Below are positions 20,371 through 28,232 of a stretch of DNA of 38,784 nucleotides, in pieces. Numbering within the stretch: the first letter of the stretch is position 1; every line of letters begins with the position of its first letter. The notes beneath the pieces were generated by a model, which was not told the DNA's origin, did not search any database, and was given only the letters and a program-made list of their open reading frames with translations. Position numbers and translations under genes: made by a program. The stretch spans positions 1 through 38,784 of the forward strand of contig NZ_JAGGOO010000044.1 of assembly GCF_018614415.1 (NCBI RefSeq). The letters run 5' to 3'. The DNA is from Streptomyces sp. ISL-12. Its GTDB lineage: Bacteria; Actinomycetota; Actinomycetes; Streptomycetales; Streptomycetaceae.

Positions 20371-21738
20371 ATGACCAGCGCGCTCCTTTCCGAGGACGTC
20401 ACCCGGCAGGACTGGGCCGGTGTCCGGATTCCCGATTCCTTCCGCGGCATCGTCACCCGCAAGGACGAGACCGACCTCTTCGAGGGGGTGGACTCGGCCG
20501 ACAAGGACCCGCGGAAGTCGCTCCATCTGGCGGAAGTACCGACCCCGTCGCCCGGCCCCGGTGAGGCGCTGGTGGCCGTGATGGCCTCCTCGGTCAACTA
20601 CAACACCGTGTGGTCGGCCGTCTTCGAACCGCTGCCGACGTTCCGCTTCCTGGAGCGCTACGGCAGGCTCAGCGCGTCGGCCCGCCGGCACGACCTGCCC
20701 TACCACGTCCTGGGATCGGACCTGGCGGGCGTGGTGCTGCGCACCGGTCCGGGCGTCAACGCCTGGAAGCCCGGCGACGAGGTCGTCGCGCACTGCCTCA
20801 GTGTGGAACTGGAGTCCGCCGACGGCCACGGCGACACCATGCTCGACCCCGAGCAGCGCATCTGGGGCTTCGAGACCAACTTCGGCGGCCTGGCGGAGAT
20901 CGCGCTGGTGAAGTCCAACCAGCTCATGCCCAAGCCCGCGCACCTGAGCTGGGAGGAGGCCGCCGCTCCCGGCCTGGTCAACTCCACCGCCTACCGCCAG
21001 CTGGTCTCCCGCAACGGCGCCCAGATGAAGCAGGGTGACAACGTCCTGGTCTGGGGGGCGAGCGGTGGCCTCGGCTCGTACGCCACGCAACTCGTCCTCG
21101 CCGGCGGCGCCACACCGGTCTGCGTGGTCTCCTCGCCGCAGAAGGCCGAGATATGCCGGAGGATGGGCGCCGAGGCCGTCATCGACCGTGACGCCGAGGA
21201 CTACCGCTTCTGGCAGGACGCCCACACCCAGGACCCGAAGGAATGGAAACGGTTCGGCGGGCGCATCCGCGAGCTGACCGGCGGCGAGGACGTCGACATC
21301 GTCTTCGAGCACCCCGGCCGCGAGACCTTCGGCGCCAGTGTGTACGTCACGCGCAAGGGGGGCACCGTCGTCACCTGCGCGTCGACGTCCGGCTACGAGC
21401 ACGTCTACGACAACCGGTACCTGTGGATGTCGCTGAAGCGCATCATCGGCTCGCACTTCGCCAACTACCGCGAGGCGTGGGAGGCCAACCGGCTGATCGC
21501 CAAGGGCCGGATCCACCCGACCCTCTCCAAGGTGTACGCCCTCGAAGACACCGGCCAGGCGGCGTACGACGTGCACCGCAACCTCCACCAGGGCAAGGTC
21601 GGCGTGCTCTGCCTCGCCCCCGAGGAGGGCCTGGGCGTACGCGACGAGGAGACACGGGCCCGGCACATCGAGGCCATCAACCGCTTCCGCGTCACGGACG
21701 ACCCGCCGCCGGAGGAGACGGCCACTCCCACGACCTGA
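20371..21738 (+). CDS. ccr: Crotonyl-CoA carboxylase/reductase
   Basis: The 455-aa protein is an MDR-superfamily reductase with the distinctive Ccr features: an N-terminal KDETDLFEG and KDPRKSLHL stretch, VMASSVNYNTVW, GSDLAGVVLRTG, the cofactor loop WGASGGLGSYATQL, and FEHPGRETFGASVYV. Ccr makes ethylmalonyl-CoA from crotonyl-CoA, CO2 and NADPH, and relatives make other alkylmalonyl-CoA extenders. ATG 20371 is chosen by family N-terminus; GTG 20353 and GTG 20362 are alternatives. Its place in the cluster suggests at least one module outside the window uses an ethylmalonyl-type extender, since AT1 and AT2 here look methylmalonyl and malonyl. The gene is the last one before the panD-fragment boundary. 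Confidence 0.96.
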   Translation: MTSALLSEDVTRQDWAGVRIPDSFRGIVTRKDETDLFEGVDSADKDPRKSLHLAEVPTPSPGPGEALVAVMASSVNYNTVWSAVFEPLPTFRFLERYGRLSASARRHDLPYHVLGSDLAGVVLRTGPGVNAWKPGDEVVAHCLSVELESADGHGDTMLDPEQRIWGFETNFGGLAEIALVKSNQLMPKPAHLSWEEAAAPGLVNSTAYRQLVSRNGAQMKQGDNVLVWGASGGLGSYATQLVLAGGATPVCVVSSPQKAEICRRMGAEAVIDRDAEDYRFWQDAHTQDPKEWKRFGGRIRELTGGEDVDIVFEHPGRETFGASVYVTRKGGTVVTCASTSGYEHVYDNRYLWMSLKRIIGSHFANYREAWEANRLIAKGRIHPTLSKVYALEDTGQAAYDVHRNLHQGKVGVLCLAPEEGLGVRDEETRARHIEAINRFRVTDDPPPEETATPTT

Positions 21739-21820
21739 AACGCACCGGCGCCGGCCCGGGCCGCAAGACACTCGTCGCCGAAGTCACCGGTTCTCTGGGA
21801 ACCCTTGAGGCCGAGGAGTG

Positions 21821-21919
21821 CCGGTGTACAGTGAACAACGCCCTTGACCTGCACAAAGCAGGCAGGGAGCCGTCTTCCAGGAGTCCGAGATGCTGCGCAC
21901 CATGTTCAAGTCCAAGATC
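21821..21919 (+). repeat. Left copy of 99-bp direct repeat from the panD 5' region (attL-like)
   Basis: This stretch aligns without gaps to 32869-32967, with 83 of 99 positions identical by hand count. It contains a TACAGT -10 box, the AGGAG ribosome site and ten panD codons. The final 15 bp (21905-21919) are identical in both copies and are the best candidate for a crossover core. Codons in this copy (ATG start, CGC, ACC) are the ones normal for this genome. Confidence 0.9.
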
Positions 21920-21922
21920 TAG
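21890..21922 (+). pseudogene. panD: Truncated panD 5' remnant (10 codons then stop)
   Basis: ATG 21890 begins MLRTMFKSKI, the start of aspartate 1-decarboxylase, then meets TAG at 21920-21922. The promoter region and the ribosome site AGGAG are still present. The intact gene lies 11 kb to the right, starting [12 protein letters not shown]. This fragment is best read as the stump of the original panD left when foreign DNA joined at codon 10. Confidence 0.85.
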
Positions 21923-22538
21923 CACTTAGGTGTTGTTGCAGGTCAGAGGCTTGATGGCTCCAATCGGGTCAGCAAACGGTCAGCATCGGGCGCGGGAGTG
22001 TGCCAGCTTGCTGACCTGGTGGCTGCCATGACGGGGACCGGGACACAGATGCCTTACTCCCGTTCGAGACGTGGGCTGCGTGCCTCGACAGCTCGTCCGC
22101 GGCATGGGTCCGGAGCGAGTGGGCTGCGTTCGGAGCCGAAGCGGCGTGCCTTGTGGATGCCGCCTGCCCCCTCCTGCCGCTACCGGGACCTCGCCGGCTC
22201 GGTGTCCTTCTCGTCCACTGCGCTGGCGCCATGGGCCTCGGCTTCGACACCGTCGTCATTTCCGACACCGAGACCGAAGCCGCAGCCGACTCCACTGCGG
22301 CGGCCCTCCGCGTGACCTGTTGCATCATGATCACCGGCGCCCGCGAGCGGGGCTGGTCCCGGGTCGGAAGGCCAGCCGGTTGCCGCGCCGCCTGGGGGCT
22401 GCACGGGCAGGCGATGATGCGCCAAGCACCCACTGGGTGAGATGTCCGAGGGAAGGGCGGGCGGCGCCCGACCCGTACATACGACAGGGTAGCCCCGTAT
22501 CCGCCACGCCGCCGCCTCCGAGCAGCGATACTGGATGC
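21923..22538. other. Gene-poor left end of the island, with possible coding remnant
   Basis: No gene can be firmly supported over about 600 bp. A frame open from about 22015 to the stop at 22440 has coding-like codons (mostly G or C in third position, one TTA). From GTG 22153 it would give 95 aa including LGFDTVVISDTETEAAADST, but it lacks a clear start and I recognise no family. It may be a decayed gene. A GATACT hexamer at 22528-22533, 5 nt before the next ATG, could be a -10 box making that mRNA leaderless. Confidence 0.35.
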
Positions 22539-22901
22539 ATGGACACGACGATCACCGCCGCCCGCGCCGAGGTGCTGCGGGACCGCTACCGCAGCCGACT
22601 GCCCGAGCGCTTGCAGGAGCTGGCTGGCCCCGTCGAGGGCAACGTGGACCTGCCGCTCCACATCGTCTGGTCCGGGCGGACGAGCTACAGCCTGGACCGT
22701 CCGAAGTCCCGCATGACGCTCTACCGGACCGTCCTCGCCGAAGGACTGAGTGAGGACCTGGTGGCCCTCCTGCACCACCGGCTGCTCACCGAGCAGTGGC
22801 CCGTGCTGCGGCGCTTGATCAGTCCCTACATCCGCGAGGTCTGGGAGGACGCCTTCCCCGAGCTGCTCCGCACCGCTACGACCAGCGCGACCGCCGCGTG
22901 A
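22539..22901 (+). CDS. Small hypothetical protein, partner of the nucleotidyltransferase
   Basis: 120 aa, charged and helical-looking, with no signal peptide or membrane segment. The C-terminal half (LHHRLLTEQWPVLRRLISPYIREVWEDAFPEL) suggests amphipathic helices. No family is recognised. Its stop overlaps the GTG of the next gene by 4 bp (22898-22901), so the two are translationally coupled. In AbiE-type systems a small upstream gene often encodes the antitoxin, but this one shows no recognisable DNA-binding motif, so the antitoxin reading is positional inference. The ribosome site is weak; a GATACT box just upstream hints at a leaderless transcript. Confidence 0.78.
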   Translation: MDTTITAARAEVLRDRYRSRLPERLQELAGPVEGNVDLPLHIVWSGRTSYSLDRPKSRMTLYRTVLAEGLSEDLVALLHHRLLTEQWPVLRRLISPYIREVWEDAFPELLRTATTSATAA

Positions 22902-23557
22902 AGCTCACCCCGCTCCACGAGCGTCTCCTCGCCGACATCCTCGACATCGGCTCCCCCTACCCTCTGGTCCTCACCGGCGGATACGCCGTGCAGGCCCACG
23001 GCCTGGTCGAACGCTTCAGCCGCGACCTCGACGTCGCCACCGAGAATTCCGCTCCGATGCAGGAGATCGTCGCCTCACTCACAGCCGGCCTCAGCGCGCG
23101 TGGATGGCGGACCACTCACGTCCAGACCGACCCGCTCAGCGGCCGGTTCCTCGTCACCGATGCGGACACCGGCGAGGAGTGCGAGGTCGACGTCCTCAAG
23201 GAGGCGTTCTGGGCTCCACCAGCCCAGACCCCCTACGGCCCCGTTCTTTCCCTCGACGACGTGATCGGCACCAAGGTCCGTGCCCTCGCCGACCGCGGCA
23301 CCGTCCGCGACCTCATCGACGTCCAGGCTGCCTCCCGCCACCGCTCCACCGCCGACCTCGAATCCCTGGGCCGCCGTCGCGCCCACGACGACTTCAGCCT
23401 CGAAGACCTCCGGGACCGGCTGATCGGCGCGGACTGGTACGAGGATGAGGACTACACCGCGTACGGGCTCGCCCCCCGGCAGATCGACGAACTCAAGGCG
23501 TGGGCGCTGGGGTGGGCGGAGGATCTGGGTGCGCGGATCCATGACGAGAACGCCTGA
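22898..23557 (+). CDS. AbiEii/AbiGii-like nucleotidyltransferase (putative toxin)
   Basis: 219 aa from GTG 22898. The N-terminal LTGGYAVQAHGLVERFSRDLDVAT is the nucleotidyltransferase core: a GG helix turn and S-x-DLD metal ligands near residues 26-48. A later EVDVL supplies the third acidic residue, and DVIGTKVRALADRGTVRDLIDV matches the AbiEii helical part. In AbiE systems such enzymes act as growth-arresting toxins that modify tRNA in phage-infected cells. Whether this one does so is not shown by sequence. It overlaps the upstream small gene by 4 bp. About 240 bp of apparently non-coding DNA follow. Confidence 0.85.
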   Translation: MKLTPLHERLLADILDIGSPYPLVLTGGYAVQAHGLVERFSRDLDVATENSAPMQEIVASLTAGLSARGWRTTHVQTDPLSGRFLVTDADTGEECEVDVLKEAFWAPPAQTPYGPVLSLDDVIGTKVRALADRGTVRDLIDVQAASRHRSTADLESLGRRRAHDDFSLEDLRDRLIGADWYEDEDYTAYGLAPRQIDELKAWALGWAEDLGARIHDENA

Positions 23558-23795
23558 GAGGCGGTCATCGCGTCCATCACCTCTACCGCCGTTGCAGCGA
23601 GAGCATGCGGTGTAGCCAGCAGGTTCCAACCTGGAGCCGTCCACGGTGGGTGGCTGCCCTGCACGACGGAATTGCATGGCGGCCGAGCGATATCCCGCAG
23701 TGCGCTCAGCCCGGCGACGTCCGGCTCGACCTTCGATTGTCAGTGCCGCCTCCTGCGATCGCCGTTGATCAGCCTGCAGCAACGGAGGGGGCGTG

Positions 23796-24014
23796 ATGGA
23801 CGAGATCCGTCGCGGCGAGCGAGGCAAGCAGAAGACCTGGCAGTGGCTCATGGTCCTGACTGTGCATCGGGGCTTGTGTGTCTACTGCGGTCGTTCCGCG
23901 GCCACCACGATTGACCACGAGAAACCCATCGCCGATACCGGGGCAGACGTCTGGTGGAACTTCGCTCCAGCCTTCGCAGATTGCAATCGCTGGAAGAAGG
24001 GCCATACCACGTGA
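23796..24014 (+). CDS. Small HNH-endonuclease-like protein
   Basis: 72 aa. A zinc-type CVYCG pair is followed by TIDHEKPIADTGADVWWNFAPAFADCNRWKKG, the H-N-(C)-K pattern of compact HNH nucleases such as those in phages and mobile elements. ATG 23796 has GGAGG 8 nt upstream; a GTG 3 nt earlier is possible. It is very short, with the nuclease fold filling the whole protein, so it could be a stand-alone nicking or homing-type enzyme or a shortened relic. It ends about 120 bp before the hydrolase gene on the same strand and may be cotranscribed with the conflict operon. Confidence 0.7.
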   Translation: MDEIRRGERGKQKTWQWLMVLTVHRGLCVYCGRSAATTIDHEKPIADTGADVWWNFAPAFADCNRWKKGHTT

Positions 24015-24136
24015 CGCTGGGTGGCGCTGCGCAGTTCGAAGGCACGGACGCCTGCTCGTCAAGTGTGCTCCGAGTTCCGCCTCCGGCCCCGCACAAGGCA
24101 AGATGGCCTGCGCAGAGCGAGGTGGGGGGAAGGCCT

Positions 24137-25105
24137 GTGGTGGCGACGGCGAAGCCGCAGCTCGTGTTCGTGCACGGCATCGGCGGACTCCGCGACGCGG
24201 AGACCGAACGGCGGCAATGGCTCCGGGCGCTGGCCACCGGTGCGCGCAAGGCTGGGCACGCGGAATCGGTCTCGGCGCTCACTCAGGACTGGCTCGCGGA
24301 CACGACGTTCGCGGACTACAGCGCTCTGCTCACTCCCCGCGGTGCTCAAGGAGGAGGGGCCGAGGGGAAGCTGGATCCGCCGGACGAGGAGTTCCTCTCC
24401 GGTCTGCTGGACGCGATGGTGGAGGAGCTCGCCGAGCGTTTCCCGCCGGAGGCCGGCTCGCGTGAGGCCCGGGTCGTCGGACAGGCCCGGCATCATCTCG
24501 ACGCCCTCGCCTCCGGCAGCCGGGCCCAGGGGCCGGGGGAGTTGGGACGCCGACTGGTGTGGGTGACCACGAGCCTGCTCCAGCTTCCCGGCCTGCGGCA
24601 GACAGCGCAGTGGCTGAACGGGCAGGCGTTCGCGCTGCACCTCGCCCAGGTGGCGCGCTACTTGAACCGGCGGGGTGCCAGGGCCGCCCTCGGCGCGGCC
24701 GTCCGGGCCCGGGTGCTGGACGACTGGGATCCTTGCCGCCCGCTCGTCGTCGCGCACTCTCTCGGCACCGTCGTGGCGTACGAGGCACTGCACGAGTACG
24801 AGGGTCAAGTCGCCCTGTGGGTGACGCTCGGCTCCCCCCTCGCCCTCGGCGGTGTGGTCCTCCAACGCCTCACGCCCCGGCCGCCGTCCTGCCCGGAGAA
24901 CGTGGGCGCGTGGCTGAACTTCTGGGACCGTGACGACGTCATCGCCGGCCGCCCCCGGCTGGCGGACTGGATCGCGCCGAGCAGCCGGGGCGTGAAGGCC
25001 GAGACCGCCCCCGTGAGGTCCGGCGGGCTGTGGACCCACACGGCCATCAAGTACCTGGAGCACGCAGAGGTGGCCGGGCCGATCGTGGAGGCGCTGCTGC
25101 CGTGA
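24137..25105 (+). CDS. Alpha/beta hydrolase (lipase/esterase-like), first gene of the VMAP operon
   Basis: About 322 aa. The oxyanion strand is QLVFVHGIGG. The nucleophile elbow is VVAHSLGTVVAYEAL (Ser208). An acidic stretch NFWDRDDVIAG and a late His in LWTHTAIKYLEH complete a likely Ser-Asp-His triad. GTG 24137 or the adjacent GTG 24140 is preferred because GGGGGGAAGG precedes it; the frame is open upstream but that part overlaps the HNH gene and looks non-coding. The stop overlaps the next gene's GTG by 4 bp. Such hydrolases recur as effectors in bacterial conflict operons, possibly attacking membrane lipids. Here the target is unknown. Confidence 0.86.
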   Translation: MVATAKPQLVFVHGIGGLRDAETERRQWLRALATGARKAGHAESVSALTQDWLADTTFADYSALLTPRGAQGGGAEGKLDPPDEEFLSGLLDAMVEELAERFPPEAGSREARVVGQARHHLDALASGSRAQGPGELGRRLVWVTTSLLQLPGLRQTAQWLNGQAFALHLAQVARYLNRRGARAALGAAVRARVLDDWDPCRPLVVAHSLGTVVAYEALHEYEGQVALWVTLGSPLALGGVVLQRLTPRPPSCPENVGAWLNFWDRDDVIAGRPRLADWIAPSSRGVKAETAPVRSGGLWTHTAIKYLEHAEVAGPIVEALLP

Positions 25106-27195
25106 CGGCCCTCGCCCCACCGACACCGCCCCGCCATGTGCTGGTGGTCGCCGCCCAGTGCACCGGCGCGGAGGAACTGCCTGGCCTGGAAGAGGCCGCA
25201 CACAGGCTGCACCGGGTGCTGGTCGACCCGGACATCGGCGCCTGCGTCGACCGGGGCGAGGGCGACACCGGTTCCCTGCTCGTCGGCACCGCACTGGGGA
25301 AGGCCCGTGTCGAGGCGGCCCTCGCGACCGCGCTCGCCCGGGCGAAGGCCGACGGCGGCCCGCTGGTGCTGGCGCTGCTGGGCCACGGTTCGGGCGGCTG
25401 CGGCGGCCCGCTGTACTTCGTCACCTCGGGCAGCGTGCAGGACCCGGCGATCGGACAGCTGGACGTGCCGTCCGCGCTCGGCACCGTCGCCAACGAGCCC
25501 GGCCTCAGCGGCCTGATGGCTGTGGTCGACACCTGCCATGCCGCCGCCGCGCTGCCGGGGGCACAGTCCGCGACGGCCGGACTCCAGCAGGGCGCCCTGC
25601 GCCTGTCCTTGCTCTTCGCCGCCTCCGCCCATCTGCCCGCATGGGACATGAGCCTGAGTGTCCGGCTCGCCGAACTGCTGGAGAAGGGAGTGGCGGACGC
25701 GGGGGAGTACCTGACGGTCGACGACCGGCTGATCGAGGAACTGCGCGACCGCATCACCGTCCAAGAACCCGGCGGCTGTACCTTCAACGGCTCCCCCGTG
25801 CCCGGACGATCCCTCTGGCTGGCCCGCAACGTCCAGGCCGCCACGGGCCGTTCCGCCGGCGGCCTGGGCCCGACGGCGTATGCGAGGATGCGCAAAGTGC
25901 TGCGCCCGCTGGACGGCACGGACGCGATCGACAGCGCGAAGCAACTGGCCGACTGGCTGGCCGGGTTGGGGCAGGAGCGCCGGGGCCTGCCCGCCGTCCG
26001 ACGGGTGCTGGAGTTCCAGCGTGACCTGCGCACATGCGAGGCCACCCTCACGGTCCTGGAGGAGACCTTCGGCCCCGCCCTGACCGACGACCTGCTCCGC
26101 AAGGCGGCGGCGCGCAGCGGCTTCCCGCTGGACGTAGTGGTCCAGGTGCCCTGCTCGTCCCTTCGAGACCTGGTCGAGTACGCCGTGCTCGACGCGTCCC
26201 CCGTCGCCCCCGACCGCCGGCTCCGGATGCTGGTGCACTTCGTCGCGGCCCTCGCCCATCTGACCGGTGCGGGCGAGGTCCTCCCGGAGCGGCTGACGAC
26301 CTGGGCCACCCAGTGGGGCGTCACGACCTCGCTGAACAGCCGGCTGCGAGAACTGGCCCGGGCGACACCCCGCCTGGTCCTCGTGCTCGCCGACGACGGC
26401 GGGGCGGACGTCGTCCGGGTGGACGCGTCACTGCTGTTCGGCTCGGCCGTGGTCCACACCGCGGAGTTCCCGTGCGGGCCCAGCCGGGACGCCCTGGTGT
26501 GCGCGTTGGACGAAGCGGTCGGCTGGGCTCTGTCCTGGCTGAGCGCGGCGGGCGCGCAGCTGTCGGCGATCGACGTGTCGGTCCCGACTTTCCTGCTGCT
26601 GGACTCCCCGCCGGAGGAGTGGCGGGTGGTACGAGGCCGCCGCGTGCTCGGCGTGGACTACGACGTCACCACCCGCTGGTCGGGCCTGCTGACACCGCCG
26701 CCCGGCGTCCGACTCGACGATCTGCTGCACACCGGCAGTCAGCTGCTGACCGCGTTGCAGACCGGAGCCCAATCCGGCCCGTCGTGGCTCGCCCCCGACG
26801 ATCTCAGCAGCCTCGAAGCCCTGCAGGACTTTCTCGGCCGCCGCCGCACAGGCAGCTGCGTCTGGGGAGTGAGCACCCTCCCGGAGACCGACTTCGGCCT
26901 GATGCTGGAGGAACTCCTCATCCACACACCGGCCCTGATCTGGCCCCGGCACCTCGGCGTCACCGACCCGCGAGCCCTGCGGGACGTGGTCGCCGAGCAC
27001 TGGGACGCGCTGCCGGAGCACCTTGTCCGCGCCTTCCAGGGGAGGTTGGACAACAGCCTCGGCGGGGACGGCCCCCGCCATCTGGCCGACATCCGCACGA
27101 CCTGGCACGACGCGCACTGGCAGGCCTTCTGCCAACGGCGCGCAGGCCGGGCGGTCGTCGCCCCGCACGACCTGACGCCGAAGGAGCGAGCATGA
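25102..27195 (+). CDS. Caspase-like peptidase fused to VMAP (vWA-MoxR-associated protein) C-terminal region
   Basis: 697 aa from GTG 25102. The N-terminal 230 residues form a caspase/peptidase C14 domain with the His in LLGHGSGG (His95) and Cys in VVDTCHAA (Cys145), so the dyad looks intact. Residues about 270-350 are helical. The C-terminal half has features I recognise from VMAP-C: IDVSVPTFLLLDSPPEEWRV, then ELLIHTPALIWPR and a DALPEHLV end. VMAP proteins link a variable N-terminal effector to a MoxR ATPase and a vWA protein in NTP-dependent conflict systems. The gene overlaps its neighbours by 4 bp on each side, so the products are probably made together. On activation it may cleave host or phage proteins. 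Confidence 0.88.
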   Translation: MTALAPPTPPRHVLVVAAQCTGAEELPGLEEAAHRLHRVLVDPDIGACVDRGEGDTGSLLVGTALGKARVEAALATALARAKADGGPLVLALLGHGSGGCGGPLYFVTSGSVQDPAIGQLDVPSALGTVANEPGLSGLMAVVDTCHAAAALPGAQSATAGLQQGALRLSLLFAASAHLPAWDMSLSVRLAELLEKGVADAGEYLTVDDRLIEELRDRITVQEPGGCTFNGSPVPGRSLWLARNVQAATGRSAGGLGPTAYARMRKVLRPLDGTDAIDSAKQLADWLAGLGQERRGLPAVRRVLEFQRDLRTCEATLTVLEETFGPALTDDLLRKAAARSGFPLDVVVQVPCSSLRDLVEYAVLDASPVAPDRRLRMLVHFVAALAHLTGAGEVLPERLTTWATQWGVTTSLNSRLRELARATPRLVLVLADDGGADVVRVDASLLFGSAVVHTAEFPCGPSRDALVCALDEAVGWALSWLSAAGAQLSAIDVSVPTFLLLDSPPEEWRVVRGRRVLGVDYDVTTRWSGLLTPPPGVRLDDLLHTGSQLLTALQTGAQSGPSWLAPDDLSSLEALQDFLGRRRTGSCVWGVSTLPETDFGLMLEELLIHTPALIWPRHLGVTDPRALRDVVAEHWDALPEHLVRAFQGRLDNSLGGDGPRHLADIRTTWHDAHWQAFCQRRAGRAVVAPHDLTPKERA

Positions 27196-28232
27196 ACTGG
27201 ACTCCGTACTACACCGGTACGGGAGTCGTCCCCGAGGAGCCGCCCACGCTCCCCCCGCCGCCCCCGTGGCGGGCGAAGCTGGGCAGGAACGGCGCAGGGG
27301 CGTACGGCGGACCGACGCCGTCCCCGGCGCGCACCTACCGGCCGGCCCCCGGCCTGGTCGACGCGGTCAATGCCGCACTCCACCTGCGCCGTCCCCTGCT
27401 GCTCACCGGCCCGGCGGGCTCCGGCAAGTCCACCGTCGTCGAGCAGATCGCCGCCGAGCTGGGACTTGGGAACGTGCTGCGCTGGCACATCACCTCTCGC
27501 AGCACGCTCGCCGACGCGCTCTACCGCTACGACGCCCTGGGCCGCATCCACGCCCACAACGTCCGTGCCGTCGACCGCCCGGCCGCCCCGGTGAGCGGAC
27601 GGGCCGCGCGCCGCACCGCCTCCGCCACGCTGGCCGCCCGTGCCGCACGCGCGGTGCGCGACGACATCGGCGACTTCGTCCAGCTCGGTCCCCTCGGCAC
27701 CGCGCTGCTGCCCGGGGATCGCCCCCGTGCCCTGCTGATCGACGAGATCGACAAGAGCGACCTCGACCTGCCCGGCGACCTCCTCGACGTCCTGGAGCGC
27801 GGCCGCTTCGAGATTCCCGAGCTCGCCCGCCACACCAGGAGCCAGGTCACCGTCCGCACCGCCGAGCCGGGCGTCCGGCACACGATTCACAACGGCCTGG
27901 TGGAGTGCGTGGAGTACCCGGTCATCGTGCTCACGAGCAACGGCGAGCGCGACTTCCCCGCACCGTTCCTGCGTCGCTGTGTGCGTTTCGACATGCCCGC
28001 GCTCACGGTCCCGGCGCTCACCGGCATCGTCGAGGCCCACCTGGATGAGGTCGAGGAGGGCACCACGCGGACGCTGGTGAACGCCTTCGTCGAGCGGCTG
28101 AACCGCGGCGAGAGTCTCGCCGTCGACCAGTTGCTGAGCGCCGTCCATCTGCTGCGCGGCGACCGCGTCCCGGACGAGGACCAGCGGACGAGGCTGCAGG
28201 AGCTGCTGCTCCAAGGGCTCGGGCGTGCCTGA
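27192..28232 (+). CDS. MoxR-type AAA+ ATPase of the VMAP system
   Basis: 346 aa. A Pro-rich N-terminus (PPTLPPPPPWR) is followed by a complete AAA+ core: Walker A GPAGSGKST near residue 73, Walker B LLIDEIDKSD near 185, sensor 1 VLTSNGERDF near 250, and an arginine-finger-like FLRRC. An insert after Walker B (PELARHTRSQVTVRTAEPG) fits the MoxR group. ATG 27192 is preceded by AAGGAG. MoxR proteins act with vWA partners as chaperone-like remodelling machines. It overlaps the caspase gene by 4 bp and the vWA-helicase gene by 8 bp, making the central partner of a three-component system likely. Confidence 0.93.
   Translation: MNWTPYYTGTGVVPEEPPTLPPPPPWRAKLGRNGAGAYGGPTPSPARTYRPAPGLVDAVNAALHLRRPLLLTGPAGSGKSTVVEQIAAELGLGNVLRWHITSRSTLADALYRYDALGRIHAHNVRAVDRPAAPVSGRAARRTASATLAARAARAVRDDIGDFVQLGPLGTALLPGDRPRALLIDEIDKSDLDLPGDLLDVLERGRFEIPELARHTRSQVTVRTAEPGVRHTIHNGLVECVEYPVIVLTSNGERDFPAPFLRRCVRFDMPALTVPALTGIVEAHLDEVEEGTTRTLVNAFVERLNRGESLAVDQLLSAVHLLRGDRVPDEDQRTRLQELLLQGLGRA

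Noticed and set aside
22153..22440. 95-aa ORF at the left end of the island as a real gene
   Set aside because: Coding-like codon use but no ribosome site, no family and an internal-looking start; noted only as a possible remnant.
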